The translations under genes and the position numbers were made by a program. DNA of 64,000 nt from Pontixanthobacter luteolus (lineage in GTDB: Bacteria > Pseudomonadota > Alphaproteobacteria > Sphingomonadales > Sphingomonadaceae): positions 563,001 to 627,000 of the forward strand of contig NZ_WTYP01000002.1 of NCBI RefSeq assembly GCF_009828095.1, written 5' to 3'. Of the stretch, positions 7,836-17,719 are shown piece by piece. The notes under the pieces were generated by a model, which was given only the letters and a program-made list of their open reading frames with translations, did not search any database and was not told where the DNA came from. The stretch's first letter is position 1; each line of letters begins with the position of its first letter.

Positions 7836-9026
7836 ATGAATTACGAAACAACCGTGCGATCGGAGCAGGCTGAATACGTCGGCGATTCAATCGAAACAGC
7901 TGGCGAAACGCAGAGCAAGCGCAAGTGGATCATTGCCGGCCTCGTGCTCCTCGGCCTCATTGTTGCGATTGCCGTTGCGTACATGCTGGTTTCCAGCGGT
8001 GCTGAAAGCGCCGACGATCGGGAAGAGCAAGCGGCTGCGATCACCGTTATTTCCCCAGGCCAGGCAACGATCGATGGCGAAATTGTCGCCAATGGTACTT
8101 TGGCTGCTCGCCGTGAATTGCCTGTTGGCGTTGCTGGTGAGGGCGGCCGTGTGGTTTCCGTGCCGGTTGACGCCGGTGACTGGGTGCGCGCCGGACAGGT
8201 GCTCGCCGTGGTCGATCGTTCTGTCCAGAACCAGCAGGTTGCCAGTGCGCAGGCGTCGATCGCCGTGGCGCAGGCGGATGCCAATCTCGCGCAGGCCAAT
8301 CTCGACCGTGCGCTGCAACTGGTTGAGCGCGGTTTCATCTCCAAGGCAGATGTCGACCGGCTGACTGCGACCCGTGATGCCGCTGCTGCACGGGTCAAGG
8401 TGTCGCAGGCTCAGGCGCGCGAACTTAGCGCCCGCAACGCACGCCTCAGCATCGTCGCGCCGGCTTCGGGTCTCGTCCTGGAGCGCAGCGTGGAGCCAGG
8501 ACAGGTCGTCAGCGCCGGTTCGGGCGCGTTGTTCCGGATTGCCAAGGGCGGCGAAATGGAAATGATGGCCCGCCTCAGCGAAATGGACCTTGCAAAGATT
8601 TCGACCGGGGTCAGCGCGACTGTCGTCCCGACGGGATCGGAAAAGAAATTCTCCGGCCAGATCTGGCAGGTTTCGCCCACTATCGATGCTCAGGATCGCC
8701 AGGGGACAGCCCGGATTGCGCTGCCCTATGCACCTGAACTGCGTCCTGGCGGCTTTGCTTCCGCGACAATCGCCAGCGGAACCATCGTTGCACCGATGCT
8801 CCCTGAATCCGCGATCCTTACCGATGCCCAAGGCAATTACGTGTACATCGTCGACGGCGACAACAAGGTCGTACGCCGCGCAGTCACGACCGGCCTCGTC
8901 ACGAATGACGGTATCGCGATTATCGATGGCCTCGATGGGGCGGAAAAGGTTGTCCTGCGCGCAGGCGGCTTCCTGACCCCTGGTGAAACCGTCGATCCAC
9001 GGCCGATCAACGCAAGCGAAGGCTAA
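7836..9026 (+). CDS. RND efflux periplasmic adaptor (HlyD/MFP family)
   Basis: Periplasmic adaptor of 396 aa that would bridge the RND pump encoded next to an outer-membrane channel. A membrane anchor at about residues 29-50 (WIIAGLVLLGLIVAIAVAYM) replaces a cleaved lipoprotein signal. It is followed by a biotinyl-lipoyl half-motif (VVSVPVDAGDWVRAGQVLA), a coiled-coil hairpin rich in Ala/Gln (about 130-200), the second lipoyl half (SIVAPASGLVLERSVEPGQ), a beta-barrel and the membrane-proximal domain. The gap to the pump gene is 5 bases. No outer-membrane factor gene lies in the window. Confidence 0.9.
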   Translation: MNYETTVRSEQAEYVGDSIETAGETQSKRKWIIAGLVLLGLIVAIAVAYMLVSSGAESADDREEQAAAITVISPGQATIDGEIVANGTLAARRELPVGVAGEGGRVVSVPVDAGDWVRAGQVLAVVDRSVQNQQVASAQASIAVAQADANLAQANLDRALQLVERGFISKADVDRLTATRDAAAARVKVSQAQARELSARNARLSIVAPASGLVLERSVEPGQVVSAGSGALFRIAKGGEMEMMARLSEMDLAKISTGVSATVVPTGSEKKFSGQIWQVSPTIDAQDRQGTARIALPYAPELRPGGFASATIASGTIVAPMLPESAILTDAQGNYVYIVDGDNKVVRRAVTTGLVTNDGIAIIDGLDGAEKVVLRAGGFLTPGETVDPRPINASEG

Positions 9027-9031
9027 GCCTC

Positions 9032-12000
9032 ATGAACTTCCGCAACATATCTGCATGGTCGATCAGAAACCCGGTCATACCGCTGGTCTTTTTCACTGCG
9101 ATCTTGCTTGCGGGGATGCTCAGCTTCTTCCGAATGGATGTGGTCAACAATCCGGATGTCGAATTTCCTGCGGTTAATGTCAGCATTTCGCAGCCCGGCG
9201 CCGCACCGACCGAGATCGAAAACCAGATTACCCAGCGGGTGGAATCCGCCGTCCGGTCAATCAATGGCGTCAGCTCGATTTCGTCATCGGCACGCGAAGG
9301 CAGTTCGAACACCACGGTTGAATTTGAAATCGGCACCGACGTGAATGACGCCGTGGCCGAGGTGAAGAACGCAGTCGACACCGTTCGCGGCAGTTTGCCC
9401 GACGGCATCCTCGAGCCGCGGATCAACAAAATCGAAATCAGTGGCGGCTTCCTCGGTATCTATGCCGTCGAAGCAGACGACATGACGATCGAGCAGTTGA
9501 GCTGGTTCATCGACGATTCGATTGCGAAACGGCTGCTGTCCATCGAAGGCATGGCCGAAGTCGACCGGTTTGGCGGTGTGGACCGCGAGATCGAGGTAAC
9601 GCTCGACCCGGGGAAGATGCAGGCGCTCGGCGTTACGGCCAGCCAGATCAATCAGGTCCTGAGGTTCGATAATATCGACGCTGCAGGCGGCATGGCGGAA
9701 GTTGGCGGTACGCGCCAGTCGGTCCGCGTGCTCGGCAACACTGCAACCGCTTTCGACCTGTCGCAGAAACAGATCCGGCTGGGCAATGGCCGCACCATCA
9801 GGTTAAGCGACGTCGCGACTGTTCGCGATGGCTACAGCGAGCGGACCTCGATCAGCAAGGTGCGCGACAAGGAAGTCGTGAACTTCGCGATGAGCCGAGC
9901 CAAGGGCGCATCCGACGTAACGGTGTTCGAACTGGCTCAGGAAGAAATCAAGAAAATCGAAGCGGACAATCCCGGGATCCGGTTCATCCAGCTTTCCAAC
10001 TCGGTCAAATACACGATCAGCCAATACGAAAGCTCGATCTATGCCATGGTCGAGGGCGCCATTCTGGCGGTTGTGGTCGTGTTCTTCTTCCTGCGCGATT
10101 GGCGCGCGACGGTCATTTCGGCAATCGCCATCCCGCTATCCGCAATTCCGACATTCTGGTTCATGGACCTGCTCGGGTTCAATCTGAACTTCCTGTCATT
10201 GCTCGCGCTGGGACTTGTCGCGGGCGTTCTGGTCGATGATGCGATCGTCGAGATCGAGAATATCGTGCGCCATATGCGCATGGGCAAAACGGCGTATCAG
10301 GCGTCGATCGATGCCGCCGATGAAATCGGCCTGGCTGTTGTGGCGACGTCTTTCTGTATCGTCGCGGTGTTCCTGCCGGTCGGCCTGATGCCGGGTATTT
10401 CGGGCCAGTTCTTCAAGAACTTCGGTATTACCGTGGTAATTTCGGTTCTGATGAGCCTCGCGGTTGCGCGTATGATCACCCCGATGCTTGCCGCCTACTT
10501 CCTGCAGTCGAAAGGCCATGCAGAGCACGGCGAAGGCCCATGGATGGATCGCTATATGCGGATCCTCAACTGGTCGCTCGACCGCTCGAAGATGAAGGCC
10601 GCGCGTGAAAACCTTCCAGGTGTGCGCAGCCGGTTCCTCTATGTAACGACAGCTATTGTCTTGCTGCTTGCGCTGATCGCGGTACCCGGTTTCATTGTCT
10701 TCACCGTTTACGGTTTGATCGACAGCATCGACGTTCCTGGCACCTTGGCCAGTGCCGCATCGAGCGAGCAGGGCAGCTTCCTGTGGAACCTCGTCGACAA
10801 GCCGTTGAAGATAATCCAGCTGATCATCGCAACGATCTTCGGCATCGTGGCGGTGTTCCTGGTGATCAAGCTCTTTGGCGCAATCTCATACCTGTTCGGC
10901 AAGCGGATACGCCAATCCTACCTCTGGCTCGAATCGCGCTTTCTCGATCACCGTGTGTGGATGGTCGGGATCGGATATTTCGCATTCCTGCTGACAATCC
11001 TGCTGTTCATGAACACGCCGGCTCAGTTCCAGCCGACCATCAACGATGACAACAGCCGCGTGCAGATCGACATGGTCCCGGGCACCACGCTTGAAGGCAC
11101 CGAACGGGTCGCCGACCGCGTGGCCGAATTGCTTTACGAACAGCCCGAGGTTGAGCGTGCGCTGGAACGTGTGCGTGAAGGCAATGCGACGCTCTATATT
11201 TCGCTCAAAGAAGATCGAGAAAAAACGTCGATTGAATTCGAGCGTGATCTCGCGCCGGTGCTGGCCAAGATCCCCGATGCGCGTGTTCGTTTCCAGTCGC
11301 AATCGGGCGGGTTCGGTTCCGGCCGCGACATGACGGTAATGCTTGCCGGATCGGATCCCGATCTGCTCGAAGAAACCGCTGCCACTCTGGTCGAACAGAT
11401 GAAAGGCCTCGACACGCTGGTCGCCCCGCGCGTCAATGCCGACATCAACCGGCCCGAACTGATCATCAAGCCGCGCGCCGACATCGCTTCGGAACTGGGT
11501 GTGACCACCGCCGCGCTCAGCCAGACAATCCGTATCGCGACGATGGGCGAGATCGAGCAGAATGCTGCGAAATTCTCCCTGTCAGATCGCCAAATTCCGA
11601 TCCGGGTGAAATTGCCCAAGGCGTCCCGTCAGGATTTGAGCACGATTGCGAAGCTCCCGGTCCAGACCGGAAGCGGCGGAAGTGTGCCATTGGAGCGGGT
11701 TGCGGAAATTTCTTTCGGCTCTGGCCCAACGACAATCCAGCGCTACAACCAGAACCGCCGCGTACTGGTTGGGGCTGATCTCGCGCAGAACATTGTGAAG
11801 GGTGAGGCTCAGCAACAGATCGACGCGCTCCCGATCCTCCAGAATCTGCCGCAGGGCGTTATCCGCGATGTTGTGGGCGAAGAAGAATGGCAGCAGGAAC
11901 TGGCGCAGAACTTCGTGATCGCGGTGTTCGCCGGTGTGCTGCTCGTGTTCGCTGTTCTGGTGCTGCTGTATAAGCGTCTGATGTCGCCGCTGGTGAATAT

Positions 12001-12508
12001 GTGTTCGCTGGCGCTGGCACCTCTCGGCGGTATCTTCCTGGTGTTCCTCGTCGGGCAGCCGGTTTCCATGCCGGTGATGATTGGCGTGCTGATGCTGCTG
12101 GGGATCGTGTCGAAAAACTCCATCCTGCTGATCGATTTTGCGATCGAGGAAATGCAGACCGGCACCAACAAGCTGAAGGCAATCGTCGAGGCAGGGCACA
12201 AGCGTGCACAGCCAATCGTGATGACGACCGTTGCGATGACCGCGGGCATGGTGCCAACGGCGCTATCGCTATCGGGTGACGGTGCGTGGCGTGCGCCGAT
12301 GGGCACGGTGGTTATTGGCGGCCTGATCCTGTCGACTGTGCTGACGCTGCTGATTGTTCCGGCGGGCTTCAGCCTTGCAGACGGCCTCGAGAAGCGTATG
12401 GGTCCGTGGATGCGGAACAAGTTCCTCACCTACCGTCCTGGCGATGCGGATGAACCGGTCGCTGGCGGCGCTGCCGGCACTGCGCCGGGCGGCTATCCGG
12501 CCGAGTGA
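9032..12508 (+). CDS. RND efflux pump permease with an inserted extra membrane region
   Basis: Proton-driven RND pump of the AcrB/HAE1 superfamily, 1158 aa, about 110-120 residues longer than typical members. The usual order is present: first helix ([15 protein letters not shown]), porter domain, helices 2-6 with the motif [16 protein letters not shown] carrying the proton-relay Asp pair, second porter domain, helices 8-12 ([15 protein letters not shown]). Between helix 6 and helix 7 (about residues 515-637) lies extra sequence with two further hydrophobic stretches. The substrate is unknown. The stop overlaps the start of the DUF445 gene by 4 bases. Confidence 0.9.
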   Translation: MNFRNISAWSIRNPVIPLVFFTAILLAGMLSFFRMDVVNNPDVEFPAVNVSISQPGAAPTEIENQITQRVESAVRSINGVSSISSSAREGSSNTTVEFEIGTDVNDAVAEVKNAVDTVRGSLPDGILEPRINKIEISGGFLGIYAVEADDMTIEQLSWFIDDSIAKRLLSIEGMAEVDRFGGVDREIEVTLDPGKMQALGVTASQINQVLRFDNIDAAGGMAEVGGTRQSVRVLGNTATAFDLSQKQIRLGNGRTIRLSDVATVRDGYSERTSISKVRDKEVVNFAMSRAKGASDVTVFELAQEEIKKIEADNPGIRFIQLSNSVKYTISQYESSIYAMVEGAILAVVVVFFFLRDWRATVISAIAIPLSAIPTFWFMDLLGFNLNFLSLLALGLVAGVLVDDAIVEIENIVRHMRMGKTAYQASIDAADEIGLAVVATSFCIVAVFLPVGLMPGISGQFFKNFGITVVISVLMSLAVARMITPMLAAYFLQSKGHAEHGEGPWMDRYMRILNWSLDRSKMKAARENLPGVRSRFLYVTTAIVLLLALIAVPGFIVFTVYGLIDSIDVPGTLASAASSEQGSFLWNLVDKPLKIIQLIIATIFGIVAVFLVIKLFGAISYLFGKRIRQSYLWLESRFLDHRVWMVGIGYFAFLLTILLFMNTPAQFQPTINDDNSRVQIDMVPGTTLEGTERVADRVAELLYEQPEVERALERVREGNATLYISLKEDREKTSIEFERDLAPVLAKIPDARVRFQSQSGGFGSGRDMTVMLAGSDPDLLEETAATLVEQMKGLDTLVAPRVNADINRPELIIKPRADIASELGVTTAALSQTIRIATMGEIEQNAAKFSLSDRQIPIRVKLPKASRQDLSTIAKLPVQTGSGGSVPLERVAEISFGSGPTTIQRYNQNRRVLVGADLAQNIVKGEAQQQIDALPILQNLPQGVIRDVVGEEEWQQELAQNFVIAVFAGVLLVFAVLVLLYKRLMSPLVNMCSLALAPLGGIFLVFLVGQPVSMPVMIGVLMLLGIVSKNSILLIDFAIEEMQTGTNKLKAIVEAGHKRAQPIVMTTVAMTAGMVPTALSLSGDGAWRAPMGTVVIGGLILSTVLTLLIVPAGFSLADGLEKRMGPWMRNKFLTYRPGDADEPVAGGAAGTAPGGYPAE

Positions 12509-13782
12509 CTGCAGACGTACAGCAAAACAGACTGAGCGTCGGCGCACCGCTGCCGCCTGATACGGCGCGCCGTATGCGCTGGACCGCCACCATAATGCTG
12601 GTCATCATGGCCGGTGTGTTTATCGGCACCAAGCAGGTGCTCGATCTGCATCCGGCATGGGGATATGTGCACGCGTTTTCCGAAGCGGCGATGGTCGGCG
12701 GGCTGGCAGACTGGTTTGCGGTCACCGCGCTGTTCCGTCATCCGCTTGGCATTCCGATTCCCCACACCGCGATCATTCCTGAAAACAAGGATCGTATCGC
12801 CGACACGATGGCGGATTTCCTGCGCACCAATTTCCTGACCCCTGCGGTGGTGGCGCGGCGTATGCAGGCGATGAATATCGCCAAGGCCGCCGGTGAATTC
12901 CTGGTCCAGCCGACAAAGGGCAGCCAATCGCGCATCGGTGCCGGCGCATCCGAACTGATTGCGGGCATTCTTGAATCGCTCGACCCTGACCGGCTGGGCG
13001 GACAGGTCAAGGCGGGCCTGAAATCGCAGGCGCGCAAGATCGAGATCGCGCCGCTGCTTGGGCAAATGCTGCAGACGGCCATGGCTGACAAGCGGCACCT
13101 GCCGCTGATCGATGCACTGGTTCGCTGGTCCGGGCTGACGCTGGAAGATAACGAGGATCTGGTTCGCGACATGATCAGCGAACGGGCCAATGGGATCATC
13201 CGCTGGACCGGTCTCGACGGACGCCTGTCCAAATCGGTTCTCGACGGCCTGTACAAGCTGCTTGCCGAGGTTCTGGTCGATCCCGAACATCCGCTGCGTG
13301 ACAAGATCCAGGAGGGGCTGGAACAGCTCGCCGACGATCTGGTCAACAATCCCGATATGCAGGCCAAGGTCGAGCGGATGAAGAACGAAGTCCTCGAAAA
13401 CGAGGCCGTGGCCCGTTGGTGGGAAGACGTGTGGGAACGGATGCGTGCGGGTATGATCCGCATGGCCCGCGATCCGGAAACCACGCTAGGCGGCCAGATC
13501 GGCGACAGCCTGGCAGAACTTGGCAAGGCACTGCGCGATGATGCCCGCCTGCAGACGCAGGTCAACCGTTTTGCCCGCCGCACGGCAGTGGGCGTGGCGA
13601 CGCGTTACGGCGATCAGATCGTCCGGCTGGTTTCAGAAACCGTGCGCCGATGGGACGCACGGACGCTGACCGACCGGGTTGAAAACGCCGTCGGCCGCGA
13701 CCTGCAATTCATTCGTATAAACGGGACGGTGGTCGGCGGCCTGGTTGGGATGACTATCCATTTCGCGGACCAATGGATTTGA
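12505..13782 (+). CDS. DUF445 membrane protein
   Basis: A 425-aa protein of the DUF445 (YjiN/YheB) family. The N-terminus has one membrane helix (about 28-45) and the family signature EAAMVGGLADWFAVTALFRH, with IPHTAIIPENKDRIADTM just after it. A long helical middle region and a second hydrophobic segment at the C-terminus (INGTVVGGLVGMTIHF) follow. The function of the family is not established. The GTG start overlaps the pump stop (GTGA), so it is co-translated with the efflux genes. Confidence 0.85.
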   Translation: MTADVQQNRLSVGAPLPPDTARRMRWTATIMLVIMAGVFIGTKQVLDLHPAWGYVHAFSEAAMVGGLADWFAVTALFRHPLGIPIPHTAIIPENKDRIADTMADFLRTNFLTPAVVARRMQAMNIAKAAGEFLVQPTKGSQSRIGAGASELIAGILESLDPDRLGGQVKAGLKSQARKIEIAPLLGQMLQTAMADKRHLPLIDALVRWSGLTLEDNEDLVRDMISERANGIIRWTGLDGRLSKSVLDGLYKLLAEVLVDPEHPLRDKIQEGLEQLADDLVNNPDMQAKVERMKNEVLENEAVARWWEDVWERMRAGMIRMARDPETTLGGQIGDSLAELGKALRDDARLQTQVNRFARRTAVGVATRYGDQIVRLVSETVRRWDARTLTDRVENAVGRDLQFIRINGTVVGGLVGMTIHFADQWI

Positions 13783-13812
13783 CAAAGCCCCAGGCTAAGC
13801 CGCCGCGACCTG

Positions 13813-14694
13813 TTACGAACCCGACGTAATGAAAACGACCGATGTGCCCCAGAACGATTTGACGGGGTCCCCCCCTGCGTTGATCGCAGGCTTAAATCTT
13901 CCGCGTTTCTTGATCAGGTTGCAGACCGACAGGCGGAAAGCCGGGTCCGAGAAAGCCTGTTGAATGGTGCAATCCGTAACTTCGCCGGCCTCATCGATAT
14001 CAAGCCGGACACGCACTGAGCCGGACAGGTTTTTCCTTAGAGCTCCGGCGGGGTAGTCCCTCGGTGTGACCCATCGACCAGGTTCGGATTTGGGTTCTGG
14101 CGAAGAAATGAGATTTCGCTGAACCTGCGGATCGAACCCCCAGCTCCGCATGAGGTCGTCCATACAAGCGCCCATCGCCTCAAGCGGCTTCAACAGGGAA
14201 CCTGTCTGCAGCGCGACCGGCTGTGAGACCCCTTTGGATATCTCGAAACTTGTAATGGTTGGGGCCCTGTCACTTTCGCGCAAGATTGCCGCTTTGCGGT
14301 CTTCGGGTTTTTCCATTTCCAAGGCCTTGTATTCGGCGTGCGGAACCAGACCCGTGCTGAATTGCCATGTCGTCATGCCTTCGTCGTTCTGGCCATACAG
14401 CAGATTCGATGCTTCGCCGGGCTCGTCACCGGGTGCAAAACGGTATTCGAACTGCTTGCCTTGCGGATCCAGCGATTTGCCCGATACGTACATGTCGAAA
14501 CCAGGTCCCGGAACATAGCGGACGAACTGCGCAGCCACCTGATTTTCGCCTTCGCCGAAGATGCGGACCAGTCGGCATGCTTCCTTGTCATAGCTCAGGT
14601 TCCATTTGGAACTGGGTTCAAGCGCAATTGGGGCGGCCTGAAGAGGCGTCGAAACAGCAAGGGCCGATACGGCCAAAACGATGGTACGGCTCAT
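13813..14694 (-). CDS. exported protein with a TonB-C-like domain
   Basis: A secreted protein of 293 aa. ATG 14694 is chosen because it gives a signal peptide (MSRTIVLAVSALAVSTPLQA) and GGAG lies about 9 bases upstream; a GTG at 14709 is also open. The middle part (about 25-200) is unrecognised. The last 90 residues (YPAGALRKNLSGSVRVRLDI, then VTDCTIQQAFSDPAF and KRGRFKPAINA) match the C-terminal domain of TonB-type proteins, but the N-terminal membrane anchor and proline linker of a true TonB are absent. Such stand-alone periplasmic domains are common in Sphingomonadales; the partner is unknown. Confidence 0.75.
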   Translation of the reverse strand: MSRTIVLAVSALAVSTPLQAAPIALEPSSKWNLSYDKEACRLVRIFGEGENQVAAQFVRYVPGPGFDMYVSGKSLDPQGKQFEYRFAPGDEPGEASNLLYGQNDEGMTTWQFSTGLVPHAEYKALEMEKPEDRKAAILRESDRAPTITSFEISKGVSQPVALQTGSLLKPLEAMGACMDDLMRSWGFDPQVQRNLISSPEPKSEPGRWVTPRDYPAGALRKNLSGSVRVRLDIDEAGEVTDCTIQQAFSDPAFRLSVCNLIKKRGRFKPAINAGGDPVKSFWGTSVVFITSGS

Positions 14695-14746
14695 TACGGT
14701 GAACTCCACTCAAATCGGTCAAAGGATGCTTCGCGCAAAATAAACA

Positions 14747-14787
14747 AAAAAAGGCGGCCTGGTCAATCAACCAAGCCGCCGTTTTTT
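14747..14787. terminator. bidirectional intrinsic terminator (downstream of etfBA)
   Basis: GGCGGCCTGG (14753-14762) and CCAAGCCGCC (14771-14780) pair around an 8-base loop. A-run on the left and T-run on the right make it active in both directions; on the minus strand it ends the etfBA transcript just after the etfA stop. Confidence 0.85.
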
Positions 14788-14803
14788 GTTAGAATTTAGG
14801 AGC

Positions 14804-15733
14804 TTACAGCTTTTCGGTCAGCTCCGGCACTGCCTTGAACAGGTCAGCAACCAGGCCGATATCCGCGACCTGGAAGATCGGGGCGTCTTCATCCTTGTTG
14901 ATCGCGATGATCGTTTTGGAATCCTTCATCCCGGCAAGGTGCTGGATTGCGCCCGAGATGCCGATGGCGATGTAGACTTCCGGTGCCACGATCTTACCGG
15001 TCTGGCCGACCTGGTAATCGTTGGGCACATAGCCTGCGTCCACTGCGGCGCGCGATGCGCCGATACCGGCGCCGAGCTTGTCTGCCAGCGGAGTGATGAC
15101 CTGCTCGAAAGTTTCCGCATCCTTCAGCGCACGGCCGCCGGATACGATGATTTTCGCGCTGGTAAGTTCAGGGCGCTCGCTCTTGGCGATTTCTGCACTG
15201 ACAAAGCTGGACAGGCCAGCGTCGCCGGGGCCCGAAACAGCTTCCACCGTGCCGCTGCCGCCTTCCGGCGATGCCTTGTCGAAAGCGGTGCCGCGAACGG
15301 TGATCACCAGCTTCGGGTCGGATGATTCAACGGTTGCGATGGCGTTGCCGGCATAGATCGGACGGGTGAAGGATTTTTCGCCTTCGACCGAAAGGATGTC
15401 CGAAATCTGCATGACATCGAGCAGCGCAGCAACGCGCGGGGCGATGTTCTTGCCAGTGGTGGTGGCAGGCGCGAGCAGCGCGTCGTGGTCTGCCATCAGC
15501 GCAGCGACGAGCGGCGCGACGTTTTCAGCCAGCTGATGTTCGTAAGCGGCGTCATCTGCCAGGTGGACCTTGCCGACGCCGTCGATCTTGGCGGCTTCGT
15601 CAGCAACTGCGGCACAGCCCGAGCCAGCAACCAGCAGGTGCACTTCGCCCAGCTTCGCGGCAGCGGTGACGACGCTAAGCGTTGCGTCTTTGACTGAGGA
15701 GTTGTCGTGTTCGACCAGTACGAGGGTTTTCAT
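14804..15733 (-). CDS. etfA: electron transfer flavoprotein alpha subunit
   Basis: FAD-binding subunit of the soluble ETF dimer that carries electrons from acyl-CoA dehydrogenases to the quinone pool. At 309 aa it has the usual length. The C-terminal FAD domain is clear: the SGGRALKD segment, [20 protein letters not shown] and [20 protein letters not shown] with the final VPELTEKL. The ATG overlaps the etfB stop by one base (TGATG). Likely client dehydrogenases include the acyl-CoA dehydrogenase encoded at 40.4 kb. Confidence 0.95.
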   Translation of the reverse strand: MKTLVLVEHDNSSVKDATLSVVTAAAKLGEVHLLVAGSGCAAVADEAAKIDGVGKVHLADDAAYEHQLAENVAPLVAALMADHDALLAPATTTGKNIAPRVAALLDVMQISDILSVEGEKSFTRPIYAGNAIATVESSDPKLVITVRGTAFDKASPEGGSGTVEAVSGPGDAGLSSFVSAEIAKSERPELTSAKIIVSGGRALKDAETFEQVITPLADKLGAGIGASRAAVDAGYVPNDYQVGQTGKIVAPEVYIAIGISGAIQHLAGMKDSKTIIAINKDEDAPIFQVADIGLVADLFKAVPELTEKL

Positions 15734-16479
15734 CAGGCGACTCCCATTGCTTTGAGCTTGGCGACCAGCGCATCCACGTCTGCGACCTTTTCACCGGCCT
15801 GGCGAACCGGAGGCTCGCTGACATTGGTGGTGGTCAGGCGGGGCGCGATATCGACACCCAGATCGGCCGGTGTCTTGGTATCGAGCGGCTTTTTCTTGGC
15901 CTTCATGATATTCGGAAGCGAGGCATAGCGCGGCTCGTTCAGACGAAGGTCGGTGGTGACGATGGCCGGAAGCGTCAGCTTCACGGTTTCGAGACCGCCA
16001 TCGATTTCGCGCTTTACGACAACGCTGTCACCATCGACTTCGACGGTGTTGGCGAAGGTGCCCTGCGGGCGTTCCATAAGTGCGGCGAGCATCTGGCCGG
16101 TCTGGTTGCTGTCGTCGGAAATCGACTGTTTGCCGAGCATGATCAGGCCGGGGTTCTCATCAGCGGCAATTGCCTTGAGAATTTTTGCAACGGCAAGCGG
16201 CTCAACTTCTTCGTCGGTTTCGACCAGGATCGCGCGGTCTGCGCCCATGGCAAGCGCGGTACGCAGCGTTTCCTGCGCCTTTGCCGGGCCGACCGAAACG
16301 GCGACGATTTCTTCAGCCTTGCCTGCTTCTTTCAGGCGGATGGCTTCTTCGACGGCGATTTCATCGAACGGGTTCATGCTCATCTTGACGTTGGCAAGAT
16401 CGACGCCTGAACCGTCCGCTTTCACGCGGGGTTTCACATTGTAATCGATAACCCGTTTAACGGGTACGAGGATTTTCAT
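15733..16479 (-). CDS. etfB: electron transfer flavoprotein beta subunit
   Basis: AMP-binding subunit of ETF, 248 aa. Family features are the start [20 protein letters not shown], the [18 protein letters not shown] motif, [20 protein letters not shown] and the conserved [20 protein letters not shown] signature. It is the first gene of the etfBA operon; a palindromic operator candidate lies 45-58 bases upstream. Confidence 0.95.
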   Translation of the reverse strand: MKILVPVKRVIDYNVKPRVKADGSGVDLANVKMSMNPFDEIAVEEAIRLKEAGKAEEIVAVSVGPAKAQETLRTALAMGADRAILVETDEEVEPLAVAKILKAIAADENPGLIMLGKQSISDDSNQTGQMLAALMERPQGTFANTVEVDGDSVVVKREIDGGLETVKLTLPAIVTTDLRLNEPRYASLPNIMKAKKKPLDTKTPADLGVDIAPRLTTTNVSEPPVRQAGEKVADVDALVAKLKAMGVA

Positions 16480-16523
16480 AGGATACCTTTCCTCTCAAGA
16501 ATCTCTGAACGCGGCCTAGCTTG

Positions 16524-16537
16524 CGTTTACGTAAACG
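16524..16537. promoter_or_regulatory. 14-base palindrome, candidate operator of etfBA
   Basis: CGTTTACGTAAACG is a perfect palindrome centred about 51 bases upstream of the etfB start codon. From memory, the sequence and its flank (TTTACGTAAACGTCAA) resemble the operators described for LiuR, the MerR-family repressor of branched-chain amino acid and fatty acid catabolism that controls etfBA in several proteobacteria. The regulator is not encoded in the window; the match is inferred by eye. Confidence 0.5.
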
Positions 16538-16702
16538 TCAAGTTGAGCCAAGCCTGAAACTGCTCTGTCCAGCTCGTTGGCCCGCGCGCCGCAATGCCAA
16601 CAGAACGAGCATCACCGCCCTCGCGTTCCGAGGAACTTTGGTCAAGCCTGAACTTTACCTCGGGGCGCGGCGCACTTAGCGTCGAAAGTGGAGGGCTGAA
16701 CC

Positions 16703-17641
16703 ATGCTACGATCGATACTATTGCTGATGGCTGCGGGGTTTTTGGGCGCATCGGCTCCGCCCGTTCTCAGGAGCACCTCTGCGCCGGAGAGGGAGGCTCC
16801 GCCGCCCCCGGCAACCATAGCGCAGATGAACTGGCTGATCGGCACATGGAGCGGCACCGGCATTGGCGACGCGCCTGCCCATGAAAACTGGTTGCGCGGT
16901 TCAGATAGCACTCTCGTCGGCACATTTGTGCAGCAGACTGCGGACGGCGACATCGCATTTACCGAGCATATGTACATCACCGAGCAGGACGATAGCCTCG
17001 TCCTCAAGCTCAAGCATTTCAACTCCGATTTGACCGGATGGGAAGAGAAGGCTGAAATGCTTACCTTCCCGCTTTCCTGGATCGATCAGTGCGTGGCCAA
17101 ATTTGGCGGAGTGACCTTCCGCTGTATTGCCATGGACAATCCCAGTCTTGGTCTGATGATAACGGTAAAGATGAAAGAGGGGGATGAACTCGGGTTTCGT
17201 TTGCGCCGCACCGATATGGCTGTGGCCGCGCAGTGCGCCGACCCGTGGGACATCTCCGGACAAGAGGCGTGCTATGCCGATGTGCTGAGGCAGGCTGACG
17301 CGCAGAAAGCTCGATATTTGGCCGCAGCAATCGAGAATCAAACCTGGGTCGCGAACACGATAGCCGAACGGCGCTATCTCAAAGAACCCGATCCGCTGGA
17401 TCGGCCTGACCTTTCGGTGGTTGAGGGTATCGCCGCAAGCGAAGCAGCATTCACGGCCTATCGCGACGCAGAATGCGGTGCGGTTTTTGCGAAGGTGAAA
17501 GGCGCGGCCACGCCTCTGTCAAAATCACTCACCTGTGCGATCAGGCTGACCGAGGATCGGACCTACATCATCTGGCGCAATTGGCTGGCCGGCACGGAGG
17601 TCATTCCGTCAATTTTGCCAGAGCCGCAGCCGGTGCCTTGA
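16703..17641 (+). CDS. exported DUF6265-like protein with an LprI-like C-terminus
   Basis: A secreted protein of 312 aa with a signal peptide (MLRSILLLMAAGFLGASA) and a short proline-rich linker. Residues about 38-170 resemble the DUF6265 beta-barrel type domain (MNWLIGTWSGTGIGD, then EHMYITEQDDSLVLKLKH). The rest (about 180-310) has the cysteine spacing and helical pattern of the LprI/DUF1311 domain (EACYADVLRQADAQKARYL, then TAYRDAECGAVF and LTCAIRLTEDRTYII). LprI-type domains can inhibit lysozyme, but most are uncharacterised. GGAGGG lies before the ATG. The two-domain combination is unusual in my experience. Confidence 0.7.
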   Translation: MLRSILLLMAAGFLGASAPPVLRSTSAPEREAPPPPATIAQMNWLIGTWSGTGIGDAPAHENWLRGSDSTLVGTFVQQTADGDIAFTEHMYITEQDDSLVLKLKHFNSDLTGWEEKAEMLTFPLSWIDQCVAKFGGVTFRCIAMDNPSLGLMITVKMKEGDELGFRLRRTDMAVAAQCADPWDISGQEACYADVLRQADAQKARYLAAAIENQTWVANTIAERRYLKEPDPLDRPDLSVVEGIAASEAAFTAYRDAECGAVFAKVKGAATPLSKSLTCAIRLTEDRTYIIWRNWLAGTEVIPSILPEPQPVP

Positions 17642-17645
17642 ACTG

Positions 17646-17692
17646 AAAAGGCGGGCAAAGCGATTGTCCGCTTTACCCGCCTATCATTTTTC
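17646..17692. terminator. bidirectional terminator between convergent genes
   Basis: GGCGGGCAAAGCG (17650-17662) pairs with CGCTTTACCCGCC (17669-17681) with one mismatch and a 6-base loop. TTTTT follows on the plus side and four T on the minus side. It serves the DUF6265/LprI-like gene and sucC. Confidence 0.8.
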
Positions 17693-17719
17693 AAGCCCGC
17701 ATTGGGCCAGCAGTAGGGA

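Noticed and set aside
7628-7873. 81-aa open frame between the YeaQ-type gene and the adaptor gene
   Set aside because: Starts in the terminator, overlaps the adaptor start in another frame and looks random.
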